Positions 40,425 to 49,183 of a DNA stretch of 60,817 nucleotides are shown piece after piece. The translations under genes and the position numbers were made by a program. Source of the DNA: an uncultured Spirochaetaceae bacterium (GTDB taxonomy: Bacteria; Spirochaetota; Spirochaetia; Treponematales; Treponemataceae). Within the stretch, counting starts at the first letter, position 1, and the number at the start of each line of letters is the position of its first letter. The stretch lies in contig CADCBK010000003.1 of the NCBI GenBank assembly GCA_902799665.1, forward strand, positions 71,566-132,382, read 5' to 3'. The notes beneath the pieces were generated by a model that did not search any database, was not told the origin of the DNA, and saw nothing but the letters and a program-made list of their open reading frames with translations.

Positions 40425-41963
40425 TTATGGCTCTATTTTAATGCTTTTTCCGAGGGAACGCAATATCCTTTGAATGGCGAACTTTCCGCTTGTCATCGCC
40501 ATCGGAAGGCCGCCGGGCATCGAAAGCCATTGGCCGGCAAGGAAAAGGTTCGGAATTTCAGGAATCGTTCCCTTGACGTTAAAGAGGTTTGAGCTTTTCT
40601 TTGTCGTGATGAAAGTCATGAAATTTCCGTAGTAGGAGTTGCAGTAGCGCGTGTAGGTGTAGGGAGTCCACGCGTCCAAATAAGAAAGCTTTCCCTTTAG
40701 GCTGGGAACGCGCTCCTCAAGGCGCTCCAAAATGTCGGCGCCGGCCTTTCGCTTTGCCGCGTCGTAGGCCGCCTTGTCGGTCTCGCGCAGGTTTTTCCAG
40801 TAAAGGAACTGCGGCTCTTTTTCCAAGACCTTGACTTCTATCAAGGCTTTTCCCGCCGGAGCGTTGATTGGATCCTTGTTGTAGTTTTTCATGTTAAGGC
40901 GGCTTATCGTCACGCCGGCCAGGTCAAAGGGGCGGCATTCAAAGTAAGTTCGCCTTCCGATTTCGGGAGCGGGAGTCGAGCACGCGTAAACGATGTGGAA
41001 CGTCGAGCCGTTTTTGTGCGCCTCTGGATGCTCGTAGGCGAACTTTAGGCGCGGCGGCATGTAGCGCTCGTCAAGCAAGTTGTGGAATAGGTAATGGGTG
41101 TCGCAAGATGGAATCACAAAGTCGCCCAAGACTTCCTCGCCGCTTTCCAAGAGAATTCCCTTGGCGCGCTTTTTGCCTTTTTTGCCCGGCAAGTCTTCCA
41201 ATAAAATTTCTTTTACTGGAGAGGAGGCGTGGCAAACGCCGCCAAGCTTTTCATAAATCGCCTTCATTCTTTGGGCGACTTTAAAAGAGCCGCCGTCAGG
41301 AACGCCGCCGCCGCCGTTTGATATCGAAGCGTAAGCGTTCATCATAATGGAAGCCAAGTAGTCGCCCGGCAAATAGTCCTTAAAGGCCTTTCGCAAAAGC
41401 GGATGCTTAAAGCGCTCGGCCAAGTCGTTTAGGTCGCAGTTTTTGTATTTTGCCATCGCAAGGCCGACCGGAAGCATTGAAAGGCCCAGCTTTGTCAAGT
41501 CCCAAAGGTTCATCATGTCCATGGGAGCGGTGTAGGGAACCAGCAAATGCTCGCACTGGCGGACGGCCTTGAAAAAGCTTTTTATTTCCTTTTTGTCAGC
41601 CGGCGAAAGCTCTAGCATTTCCCTTTCGGCGCGGTCTAGGTCGGCCCAAAAAGTGTATGACTGGCCGTCCAACTCGCTGGTCCAAAAGGCGTCGTGCTGG
41701 CGGGCCATAATCGGGTTTCCGTTTTCGTCGCCCAAAAAGCCGACTTCCTTCCACATTTTGTAGACAGGAAATTTAGGGTCTCCGTTTGTAAGCCAAGTGA
41801 TGCAGTTGTCGATGTAAAAGCCTTGCCGCTTCCAGCCTGTGCACTGGCCGCCAAGGACGGGATTCTTTTCGTAGACAACCGACTCAAAGCCGGCCTTTTG
41901 CGCGTAGATTCCCGCGGTAAGGCCAGCGACTCCGCCGCCAACAATAATTATTTTTTGTGCCAT
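40425..41963 (-). CDS. FAD-dependent oxidoreductase, phytoene-desaturase family
   Basis: 512 residues from the ATG at 41963 with AAGG seven bases upstream. The N-terminal dinucleotide-binding motif is IIIVGGGVAGLTAGIYAQKAGFESVVYEKN, followed by the family segment GGQCTGWKRQGFYIDNCITWL. The C-terminus has the second FAD motif, PNLFLAGQWLSMPGGLPMAMTSGKFA. This matches the CrtI/retinol-saturase-like superfamily. The substrate is unknown; no carotenoid genes are nearby. It follows the Bax-inhibitor gene by 19 bases and may be co-transcribed. Confidence 0.88.
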   Translation of the reverse strand: MAQKIIIVGGGVAGLTAGIYAQKAGFESVVYEKNPVLGGQCTGWKRQGFYIDNCITWLTNGDPKFPVYKMWKEVGFLGDENGNPIMARQHDAFWTSELDGQSYTFWADLDRAEREMLELSPADKKEIKSFFKAVRQCEHLLVPYTAPMDMMNLWDLTKLGLSMLPVGLAMAKYKNCDLNDLAERFKHPLLRKAFKDYLPGDYLASIMMNAYASISNGGGGVPDGGSFKVAQRMKAIYEKLGGVCHASSPVKEILLEDLPGKKGKKRAKGILLESGEEVLGDFVIPSCDTHYLFHNLLDERYMPPRLKFAYEHPEAHKNGSTFHIVYACSTPAPEIGRRTYFECRPFDLAGVTISRLNMKNYNKDPINAPAGKALIEVKVLEKEPQFLYWKNLRETDKAAYDAAKRKAGADILERLEERVPSLKGKLSYLDAWTPYTYTRYCNSYYGNFMTFITTKKSSNLFNVKGTIPEIPNLFLAGQWLSMPGGLPMAMTSGKFAIQRILRSLGKSIKIEP

Positions 41964-41982
41964 TTGCGCGCCTTGACAATTC

Positions 41983-42678
41983 CTATTTGCGCTTGCCAAA
42001 GAGGCGGAGCATTTTGAGGAAGATGTTGATGAAGTCAAGGTAAAGCTCCAAGGCGCCGATTACGGCCATCTTTTGGAACTTTTCGCTTCCGTCGTTCTTT
42101 ACGCCGATTTTCATAAGGCGCTGGGTGTCGTAAGCCGTCAAGCCGATGAAAATGCCTACGCCGATGACGCTTGTAAGCCAGTCAAGCATGCTGGACTTAA
42201 GCAAGAGGTTCACAAAGCCCGCGATGATAAGGCCTATCAAGGCCATCATAAGGTAGCGGCCCGCGCTTGTAAGGTCGCTCTTGGTGAAGGCGCCGTAAAC
42301 GCTCATCGCGCCGAACATCAAGGCGCTTATCAAAAAGATGTGGAAGACCGAGCCGATTTCGTAGACAATGAAAATCACGCTAAAGGACAGGCCGTTCACC
42401 ACGCTGTACAAGACAAAGAAGAAGAGCGCCGCGAGCGAATTGATTTTATGAATTAAGGCTGAAAGCGCGATTACAAGAACCAGCTCCGTAATAATAAGGG
42501 CGTAAAATGGAAGGCCCTTGTGGGAAAAAAGGACGCCCATTATTCGCTCCGAGCCTGAAGCGTACCACGCCACCGCGGCAGTGATCAAAAGGGCAAAAGT
42601 CATGCGTAGGTATACGCCCGCCATAAATTTTCTTTGAACTTCAGGCTGAGCCTGTTCCAATGTCATCAAGTCTTTCAT
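41983..42678 (-). CDS. Bax inhibitor-1/YccA family membrane protein
   Basis: 231 residues with seven hydrophobic segments. The first begins YLRMTFALLITAAVAWYASGS, and typical later text is FSVIFIVYEIGSVFHIFLISALMFGAMSVYG and the final TAYDTQRLMKIG, where the conserved Asp of this pH-sensitive calcium-leak family lies. Bacterial members (YccA, YetJ) affect membrane protein turnover or calcium flux. The ATG is eight bases after TATAAT, without a ribosome-binding site. Confidence 0.92.
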   Translation of the reverse strand: MKDLMTLEQAQPEVQRKFMAGVYLRMTFALLITAAVAWYASGSERIMGVLFSHKGLPFYALIITELVLVIALSALIHKINSLAALFFFVLYSVVNGLSFSVIFIVYEIGSVFHIFLISALMFGAMSVYGAFTKSDLTSAGRYLMMALIGLIIAGFVNLLLKSSMLDWLTSVIGVGIFIGLTAYDTQRLMKIGVKNDGSEKFQKMAVIGALELYLDFINIFLKMLRLFGKRK

Positions 42679-42686
42679 ATTCGAAT

Positions 42687-42715
42687 ATTATAGCAGAAAA
42701 CGCTGGAATTTTCAA
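42687..42715 (-). promoter_or_regulatory. Bax-inhibitor gene promoter, predicted leaderless
   Basis: TTGAAA (42710-42715), 17-base spacer, TATAAT (42687-42692), then eight bases to the ATG at 42678. Confidence 0.65.
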
Positions 42716-42761
42716 GTTTTTGTTACCGAATTTATGGCAAAATAAAAAACGCAAGCGGAAC

Positions 42762-42790
42762 TTGCTAATTCGCGAATTCTCTGTTAAAAT
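42762..42790 (+). promoter_or_regulatory. DHH gene promoter with palindromic spacer
   Basis: TTGCTA (42762-42767) and TAAAAT (42785-42790) are 17 bases apart; AATTCGCGAATT, a perfect palindrome, sits at the start of the spacer. Confidence 0.5.
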
Positions 42791-42826
42791 GATATTTATA
42801 TATAGATAAAACAAGAGGTGAGAAAA

Positions 42827-43753
42827 ATGGCAATGAGATTGGTTACAAGATCTGACTTCGACGGATTGGCTTGCGGCGCCTTGCTTTTGGAAGCGGGCGT
42901 CATCGACCATTGGACTTTCGCGCATCCAAAGGACTTGCAGGACGGAAAGATTCCCATCGACTCAAACGACTGCTTGGCCAACGTTCCCTATGTGGAAGGC
43001 TGCGGACTTTGGTTTGACCACCATTCCAGCGAATTTGAGCGCAACCAGCTTAAGGGAAAGTACAAGGGCGAAAGCCGCGTGACCCCTTCTTGCGCGCGCA
43101 TTATTTACGAATACTACGGCGGCTCCAAAAAATTCCCCAACTTTGGCGAGATTATGGAAGCCGTTGACCGCGTGGACTCAGGCACTTTGACGGCCTCGGA
43201 AATCCAGCATCCGACGGGCTGGATTTTAATCGGCTTTTTGATGGACCCCCGCACGGGCCTTGGCCGCTGGCGCGACTTTACCGTTCCCAACTACCAATTG
43301 ATGGAAAAATTGATGGTCGCCGTCCGCGACAAGAGCACGGAAGAAATTCTGTCCATGCCCGACGTAAAGGAACGCATCGAGGTTTACAACGAGCAGACTG
43401 AAAAATTCAAGGAAATGGTAAAGGCCCACACAAAGACCGAGGGAAACTTGATCATAACCGACCTTCGCGGCGTGGACCCGATATACACCGGAAACCGCTT
43501 TATGATTTACAGCATGTATCCCCAGCAGAACATTTCCGCTTGGATCGTTAGCGGAAAGGGCGGCCAGGGCTGCTCGGCGGCTGTTGGCTACAGCATTCTC
43601 AACAAGACCAGCAAGGTCAACGTTGGAAGCCTTATGCTTAAGTACGGCGGCGGCGGACACGAAAAGGTGGGCACTTGCCAGTTCACAAACGAGAACATGG
43701 AAACAGACCTTCCAAAAATGCTCGCCGAGCTTTCGGAGATGGCCAACCTCTAG
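42827..43753 (+). CDS. DHH-family phosphoesterase-like protein
   Basis: 308 residues from the ATG at 42827 with AGAGGTG upstream. The DHH metal motifs are visible: RSDFDGLACGALL at the N-terminus, LWFDHHSSE near residue 63, and EAVDRVDSG near residue 110. The C-terminal DHHA1-like part ends in KYGGGGHEKVGTCQF. Such proteins hydrolyse short polyphosphates, cyclic dinucleotide products or short oligonucleotides (exopolyphosphatase/NrnA group). The ROK regulator gene follows after 16 bases, so the two may form an operon. Confidence 0.88.
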   Translation: MAMRLVTRSDFDGLACGALLLEAGVIDHWTFAHPKDLQDGKIPIDSNDCLANVPYVEGCGLWFDHHSSEFERNQLKGKYKGESRVTPSCARIIYEYYGGSKKFPNFGEIMEAVDRVDSGTLTASEIQHPTGWILIGFLMDPRTGLGRWRDFTVPNYQLMEKLMVAVRDKSTEEILSMPDVKERIEVYNEQTEKFKEMVKAHTKTEGNLIITDLRGVDPIYTGNRFMIYSMYPQQNISAWIVSGKGGQGCSAAVGYSILNKTSKVNVGSLMLKYGGGGHEKVGTCQFTNENMETDLPKMLAELSEMANL

Positions 43754-43769
43754 GCCGCAAAAGGGCTGA

Positions 43770-44945
43770 ATGCGCGTCTTAAATTCGCTTACCGACTTGA
43801 ACATAATGAGGATTCTCCGCTTGATTTGGCAGACAAAAAAAATCAGCCGGGTGGAGCTTGCCTCTATGTTGAAGATGGACAAATCCACGGTGACAAAAAT
43901 CATCGCGGAGTTGTTCCAAAAGGATTTGGCGCGCGAAGCCGAAGCCGGCGCTTCCGGCCCGCAAGGCGGAAGAAAGCCGGTCTTTTTGGAAATCAACGCT
44001 TCCTACGCTTGTTCCGGCGGAATCGAAATCAATCCCAAGCGAATGTACGTTTGCCTTGAGGATTTTTGCGGAACGATTCTCTACGAAAAAATGCAGGAAA
44101 TCGATCCCGACTCCTACGCGCAAAAAGGCTTTTTGGGCTACGTGAAGGATGGAATCGACATCTTGCGGACGGAATCCGAGCGGCTTAGAATAAGGCTGGC
44201 CGGCATAGGCTTGGGCATTCCAGGCATGGTGGATTCCGACGGCGGAAAAATAATTCAATCAATTCCCCTGCTGATAGAGGACGGCGTTGACGTGGCGGAG
44301 GAAATCCAGCCGCTGTGCGAAATGCCGGTATTTGTGGAAAACGACGCCCGCTGCTGCTGCTACACCGAGCGAATGCTTTCGCGCGGGCCCAAGACCCAAA
44401 ACATGATGTATGTCATGGCTGAGCATAGGCCCTTGCAGCCGGTGAAGGATTCGCCAAAAAACCTTAGCGTGGGCTTGGGCCTTATCCTTAACGGAAAGAT
44501 TTACCACGGCGCCTATTCCACCGCCGGCGAATTCCGCAGCGTCTTTTGGAACAGCCCGTCAAAGAGCCAGTTCTCTCCGGCCTGCGAAGTTGTGAAAAGC
44601 CTTGACGACCAAACGGCCGTCCAAACCTTCCGCGAGCTGGCAAAGAACATAGCTTTTTTGGTCAACACGCTTTCGCTCGACGTCGTCTATGTCGGCGGAA
44701 TTGAAAAAAAATACGCGGAGGAAATCGTGAAATTCATCCGCGAGGAAATCGTTTACCTTTGGCCCTACGGCTGGAACAAGACTACGGTCGTTTCAACCGC
44801 TTCCGCCTCGCAGCGCTCTGTAAGCTACGGCGCAGGCGCGAAAGTTTTGGACAAGCTTTTTAGCGTTCCAGAGCTTGAGGAAGACGGCCGAAAGCGAAAA
44901 AGCCCCCTGTCCTCTCCATACCAATATTTGCTTTCCTTGCGCTAA
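43770..44945 (+). CDS. ROK-family transcriptional regulator
   Basis: 391 residues. Residues 8-60 form a winged helix (LRLIWQTKKISRVELASMLKMDKSTVTKIIAELFQKDLA), followed by a ROK domain with GGIEINPKRMYVCLEDF, LAGIGLGIPGMVDSDGG and VFVENDARCCCYTERM. The zinc-binding CGC motif of ROK kinases and NagC is not recognisable, and the expected ATP-site loop is altered, so it is more likely a sugar-sensing repressor than a kinase. The adjacent genes give no clear target. Confidence 0.88.
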   Translation: MRVLNSLTDLNIMRILRLIWQTKKISRVELASMLKMDKSTVTKIIAELFQKDLAREAEAGASGPQGGRKPVFLEINASYACSGGIEINPKRMYVCLEDFCGTILYEKMQEIDPDSYAQKGFLGYVKDGIDILRTESERLRIRLAGIGLGIPGMVDSDGGKIIQSIPLLIEDGVDVAEEIQPLCEMPVFVENDARCCCYTERMLSRGPKTQNMMYVMAEHRPLQPVKDSPKNLSVGLGLILNGKIYHGAYSTAGEFRSVFWNSPSKSQFSPACEVVKSLDDQTAVQTFRELAKNIAFLVNTLSLDVVYVGGIEKKYAEEIVKFIREEIVYLWPYGWNKTTVVSTASASQRSVSYGAGAKVLDKLFSVPELEEDGRKRKSPLSSPYQYLLSLR

Positions 44946-44949
44946 CCAT

Positions 44950-44978
44950 TTGCGCAAATTCAAAAAGTGTGATACAAT
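44950..44978 (+). promoter_or_regulatory. Fic gene promoter, predicted leaderless
   Basis: TTGCGC (44950-44955), 17-base spacer, TACAAT (44973-44978), then six bases to the ATG at 44985. Confidence 0.55.
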
Positions 44979-44984
44979 GGAAAA

Positions 44985-45920
44985 ATGGACGCAAAAGAAA
45001 AACTTTTTATTTGGAAAACTGTCATCGCGTTGCAGGCGGTTGACGCCCTTAAGACATCCGCCAAAGTGGTTGACATCGCAAAGCAAAACATCGAAGGCTC
45101 GCTTTCTGACGACGCGCTCCTTGACGAGTGCGAAAGCCTTAAGAACCCGGCGGACATCGTCGCCGTCAAAATGTTCGTCAACATCATTCAAAATCAGTTC
45201 AGCCTTTCGCAGTTTGAGCTTGTTCAAATTCGCAAGGCTCTTTTTGGCGGGCTTGAGGAAAGCCCCGAACTTTTGCGAACCACAAACCTTTCAAAAAAAG
45301 AATGGGCTTTGGACGGCCTTAGCCTTGTTTATCCAAAGTCCAACAAAATTCAAAGCCAGTTGAACAAGCTTTTTGAAGCCGAGACCTTGTTTGACTTTGA
45401 GGGCTTGGAGGCAAAGCAGACTGTAAAGCACATCGCCTCCTTCATCAGCGACCTTTGGGCGATTCATCCCTTTGAGAAATTCAACACAAGGACTGTCGCG
45501 GTTTTCTTCATCAAGTACTTAAGCTACAGGGGCCTCGCCTTGAACAACGACGTCTTGGCGCAAAGCCCTGTCTACTTTAGGAACGCGCTGGCCCGCTCCG
45601 CTTTTTGCGACGGAAAGAAAGGCTTTCACAAAACCAATCGCTACATGGAACGCTTGGTCAAGAAAATCATTTTGGGCGGAAGAACGGTTCTAGACCCAAA
45701 AGAAACCCACCTTTACTACGACCCCAACGGCGTAGTGCTTAAGGTGGAGGGCGCGGCGCAAAAGGAGCAGTCGGCCTCGGACCGCCTTGACGAAAAGCTG
45801 GCCGCGGAAAAAAAGGCTCCGGCCAAAAAATCCGCCGCTCCAAAGCCCTCCGCAAAGAAGGCTCCCGCAAAAAAAGCCCCGGCCAAAAAGTCCGCCGCTA
45901 AAAAGCGCGGAGCCAAATAG
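44985..45920 (+). CDS. Fic-domain protein with altered active site and histone-H1-like tail
   Basis: 311 residues. The region 130-245 is a Fic fold: HIASFISDLWAIHPFEKFNT followed by RTVAVFFIKYL, then PVYFRNALARSAF and TNRYMERLVKKIILGG. The usual motif is HPFx(D/E)GN; here it reads HPFEKFN, so the metal-binding acid is Lys and the glycine is Phe, while the catalytic His and the Asn remain. AMP transfer as usually understood is doubtful. From about residue 265 the chain is a Lys/Ala/Pro tail with repeated AKKAP and PAKKS units like histone H1 or bacterial HU tails, suggesting nucleic-acid binding. It is followed by an outer-membrane protein gene 25 bases on. Confidence 0.82.
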   Translation: MDAKEKLFIWKTVIALQAVDALKTSAKVVDIAKQNIEGSLSDDALLDECESLKNPADIVAVKMFVNIIQNQFSLSQFELVQIRKALFGGLEESPELLRTTNLSKKEWALDGLSLVYPKSNKIQSQLNKLFEAETLFDFEGLEAKQTVKHIASFISDLWAIHPFEKFNTRTVAVFFIKYLSYRGLALNNDVLAQSPVYFRNALARSAFCDGKKGFHKTNRYMERLVKKIILGGRTVLDPKETHLYYDPNGVVLKVEGAAQKEQSASDRLDEKLAAEKKAPAKKSAAPKPSAKKAPAKKAPAKKSAAKKRGAK

Positions 45921-45945
45921 AGCCGCTGGACATACGGCAGGTTTT

Positions 45946-47070
45946 ATGAAAAAAGTTTTTTTGCTTTGCTGCGTTATTTCAATTTTTTTTGCGGGGCTTT
46001 TGGCCGCGCAAACGGACTCTAGCAAGGACGCGGCGCAAGAAAGCGCCGGCCAAGACGCGGCGCAAGAAAGCGCCAAGCAAGAAAAGCGCCGGCCAACGTT
46101 AAAAGAAAAAGTAAATGAAATAACGCAAGGCGTCAAAGAGTACAACGACAAAAGGTCTGAGGAACAAAAAGACCGGCCCGTTCAGTCCCTGCAATTTTTG
46201 GGCGATTTTTTTACTGACAAATTGCCGCTGACCTTGGACTTTGGCGCCGAGCCTGGCGACAAGGAAAGCACGATTTTCGCAAGCCTGCAATACGATTGGA
46301 CCGAGCGCTTTTCTTCAAGGCTAAGGTTTGAATACAACAGCCTTACTGACATTGAGAATGTTTCCGGCGGCGGCTACACAAAAAATTCCAAAAAAAACTA
46401 CGGCTTCATCCTCTTGCCCGGCGTTTGGTATTTTGGAGACGCTGACGTTGACGCAAAGACGCCCTTGTTTTCTTTGGGAGCGGGAGTCTGTTACTCATTC
46501 GCCAAGGCCAACATATATTCCTGCGCGCCATATGGCTCGTCGTTGGCTGCCTCCGATACGGACACTTTTTACCACACGCTTTCTCCGGTTTTTATCGCAA
46601 CGGTTCAAGTTCCATTTAAGAATTACTTTGTCTTTGGCGCGGAAACGACGGTGATGCCAATCGCCTACTTGCATATTGACTGGGACATGAAAGTGACTTA
46701 CGCCGGTTCCGCTCAAAGCGGAAAATTCGCCGCCGACATGTTCTCTAGTCCGACAGTGGGGCAAATCCTCTACCTTGACATTTTTAAGTTTGTAAGAATA
46801 AAATCGGTCTTTAAGTATTCGCGCATGGCGTTAAGCCAAAACCATTACTATTCTTCCACCGGCGCGGCTTTGACAGGAAAGTATGTCTTGCACAACTTTG
46901 TCTTGCGCTACGGAGCGGAATTTGTTTTGCCTTCCTCCAACCGAACGCGAAAAAAGAACGCGCACTTGTGGGCCGGCGTTTACTACCAGCACACTTGGCA
47001 ATTTGAGGACTCGGCCGGAAACTATTCCAGCGACTACAAGGGCCGCTGGGTTCTTTGCTTTGGAAAATAG
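45946..47070 (+). CDS. Outer-membrane beta-barrel protein
   Basis: 374 residues from the ATG at 45946, with a weak CAGG site. The signal peptide is MKKVFLLCCVISIFFAGLLAAQ. The early mature part has a direct repeat, KDAAQESAGQ/QDAAQESAKQ, encoded by near-identical DNA at about 46025-46080. From residue 75 the chain alternates short amphipathic strands (STIFASLQYDWTERFSSRLRFEYN, NYGFILLPGVWYFGD, LHNFVLRYGAEFVLP) and ends WVLCFGK, as in a barrel. I recognise no specific family. It seems to share a transcript with the Fic gene. Confidence 0.8.
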   Translation: MKKVFLLCCVISIFFAGLLAAQTDSSKDAAQESAGQDAAQESAKQEKRRPTLKEKVNEITQGVKEYNDKRSEEQKDRPVQSLQFLGDFFTDKLPLTLDFGAEPGDKESTIFASLQYDWTERFSSRLRFEYNSLTDIENVSGGGYTKNSKKNYGFILLPGVWYFGDADVDAKTPLFSLGAGVCYSFAKANIYSCAPYGSSLAASDTDTFYHTLSPVFIATVQVPFKNYFVFGAETTVMPIAYLHIDWDMKVTYAGSAQSGKFAADMFSSPTVGQILYLDIFKFVRIKSVFKYSRMALSQNHYYSSTGAALTGKYVLHNFVLRYGAEFVLPSSNRTRKKNAHLWAGVYYQHTWQFEDSAGNYSSDYKGRWVLCFGK

Positions 47071-47108
47071 GGACGAGTCAAGGCTTTAAGCGCAAGCGCG
47101 CCAATTTG

Positions 47109-47166
47109 CGAGTTTTTGCTTAGCAAAAACTCGACAGCTTAAAGGCCGCCAAGTGGCGGCCTTTAA
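47109..47166. terminator. Perfect hairpin followed by a bidirectional terminator
   Basis: CGAGTTTTTGC-TTA-GCAAAAACTCG is an 11-bp perfect stem. Five bases on, TTAAAGGCCGCC-AAGT-GGCGGCCTTTAA is a 12-bp perfect stem. They lie between the convergent outer-membrane protein and DEAD-box genes. Confidence 0.75.
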
Positions 47167-47168
47167 CG

Positions 47169-49046
47169 CTAAAATTCCTTCGCCTTCTTGCTCTTAAAGT
47201 ATGACGAGCTAGAGCCGCTGCGCTCTGTGGCGGTGTGGGGGCGTGCGCGGCCCTTTGTTTTCTTAAAGCCGTCGCTTTCTCCGCGCTTAAAGTCACGGTC
47301 GCCGCCAAAAGCCTTGTCGCGCTTTCTTCCGTATCCGCGTCCTTCGCCAAAGTCCGAGCTTTTGGAGCTTCGCCTTCCGCCGCGTCCGCCGCGCGAGCCG
47401 CCGGCTTTTGTGTCCACGTGGATGTGAGGAATCGAATTGTCGCGGCTTGCCATTTCAAGCAGGCGCGCCGCGTCTTCCTTGGGAAGGCTTACCAAGCTAA
47501 AGCTTGTCGTCACGTCTATGCGGTCGACTTTCTTTCCGGGAATGTGGAGCGTGTCGCTGAACCAGTCGGCGATTTCGCGCGCGTTGTAGCCGTCGCGACG
47601 TCCAAGCTGGATGTACAATCTTGTTTGGTCTTCGCGCGGCGCGTCGTCGTAGCGGTCGCGGCCCCGTCCTCTTCCTTCGCGTCCGCCCTTTTCGGCGGCG
47701 ACTTTCTTTATTTCGTCGTAGCGGTCCCTGTCAAGCTTTTCGCCGTAAAAGGCTTGGAGAACGCCGGCCAAAACTTCCTTGGCGTCCTTTTCCTGACAAA
47801 GGTCGTCGGCCATTTGGACAAAACTTTCGCCGGCCGTTGCTCCTTCCTTTTGCAAGGAATTTTTCAAGTCCTCAAAAAGGGCCGCGCGCTTGATTTCCAA
47901 AACAGAATCGATTGAAGGAACCTCGCCTTCGTCCAAATCGCCCTTGCTGGCCTTGGCGACTCGGGCTTTCATAAAGTTAAGCTTTCTCCTCTCGTTGGGG
48001 CTTACAAAAGTAACCGCGACTCCGCTAGTGCCCGCGCGGCCCGTTCTTCCAATGCGGTGGATGTATGTCGACGAGTCAAAGGGAAGCGAGTAGTTGACTA
48101 CGTGGCTCAATCCTGAGATGTCGATTCCGCGGGCGGCGACGTCTGTTGCCACAAGGATGCGGGTTTTCTTTGAGCGGAAGCGGGCCAAGATTTTTTCTCT
48201 TTGGCCCTGCGGAATGTCTCCGTGCAAGGCCGCGGCTTCGTAGCCCTTTTCGTCAAGGCGGCGGCTTACGGTGTCGGCGTCGTTCTTTGTCTGCGTAAAG
48301 ACAAGGCCGTAAAAGTCAGGGTTTGAGTCGATCAAGCGGACAAGAGCCTCAACCTTGTCGCCCTCGCGCAAGACCCAATACTTTTGGTCTATCAAAAGCG
48401 GCTCTTCTACGATTCCTTCCTCTTCCACGATTTCGTATTCGCCCATGAACTTTTGGGCGATTTTCAAAATCGGGGCGGGCATTGTCGCGCTGAAAAGCAA
48501 AATGCGCGAGTCCGGGTTTGCGTTGGCGAAAATGTTTTCGATGTCGTCGATAAAGCCCATGTCGAGCATTTCGTCGCCTTCGTCAAGGATGAAGTATTCG
48601 ATTTTGGAAAGGTCAAGCTTTTTGCGCTCAATCAAGTCTTGCACGCGGCCCGGCGTTCCAGTGACGATGTCGGCGCCTTTTTTAAGGGCGCGGATTTGCT
48701 CCATGATGCTCGCTCCGCCGTAAACGACGCAGTTTGTCGGCTTTCCGTTGTCGCTGAAGGAATCCATTTCGCGGCAAGTCTGGACGGCAAGCTCGCGCGT
48801 CGGCTCGAGAATCAAGGCGCGAACATGGTCACTTTCTCCGCGCAAACGCTGGATCAAGGGCAAGCCGAATGCGGCCGTCTTTCCCGTGCCGGTTCGGGCG
48901 CGGGCGATTACGTTGGCCTCGCCGTTCAACAAGCGAGGGATTGCCAAAACTTGGATTGGTGAAGGTGTTTCAAAACCCTTGCGCGCGACTGCGGCAAGAA
49001 TTTGCTCGTCAAGACCGAGGTCTTCAAAAGTGATAGAGTCTTCCAT
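47169..49046 (-). CDS. DEAD-box RNA helicase (DeaD/CsdA type)
   Basis: 625 residues from the ATG at 49046, with GGGGAC three bases upstream. Motifs in order: Q motif (TPSPIQVLAIP), motif I (ARTGTGKTAAFGLP), PTRELA, TPGR, motif II written DEGD instead of DEAD (FILDEGDEMLDMGF), SAT, ATDVAARGID, and HRIGRTGRAG. A DbpA-type RNA-binding domain follows (about 485-565) and then an Arg/Gly-rich tail. Such helicases remodel ribosome precursors and structured mRNAs, often in the cold. The DEGD variant keeps both acids of Walker B. Confidence 0.93.
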   Translation of the reverse strand: MEDSITFEDLGLDEQILAAVARKGFETPSPIQVLAIPRLLNGEANVIARARTGTGKTAAFGLPLIQRLRGESDHVRALILEPTRELAVQTCREMDSFSDNGKPTNCVVYGGASIMEQIRALKKGADIVTGTPGRVQDLIERKKLDLSKIEYFILDEGDEMLDMGFIDDIENIFANANPDSRILLFSATMPAPILKIAQKFMGEYEIVEEEGIVEEPLLIDQKYWVLREGDKVEALVRLIDSNPDFYGLVFTQTKNDADTVSRRLDEKGYEAAALHGDIPQGQREKILARFRSKKTRILVATDVAARGIDISGLSHVVNYSLPFDSSTYIHRIGRTGRAGTSGVAVTFVSPNERRKLNFMKARVAKASKGDLDEGEVPSIDSVLEIKRAALFEDLKNSLQKEGATAGESFVQMADDLCQEKDAKEVLAGVLQAFYGEKLDRDRYDEIKKVAAEKGGREGRGRGRDRYDDAPREDQTRLYIQLGRRDGYNAREIADWFSDTLHIPGKKVDRIDVTTSFSLVSLPKEDAARLLEMASRDNSIPHIHVDTKAGGSRGGRGGRRSSKSSDFGEGRGYGRKRDKAFGGDRDFKRGESDGFKKTKGRARPHTATERSGSSSSYFKSKKAKEF

Positions 49047-49183
49047 AATGTCCCCATAGCGCGTTTTGCCACCACTATAGGGAAAAGATGCCTTGCTACT
49101 CTTTACACACTCAAATGGCCTTGCGCGCAACTCAAAATAAAATAGAGCCGTAGTGTATAGGATTCGCGCGATTGTGTCAAGGG

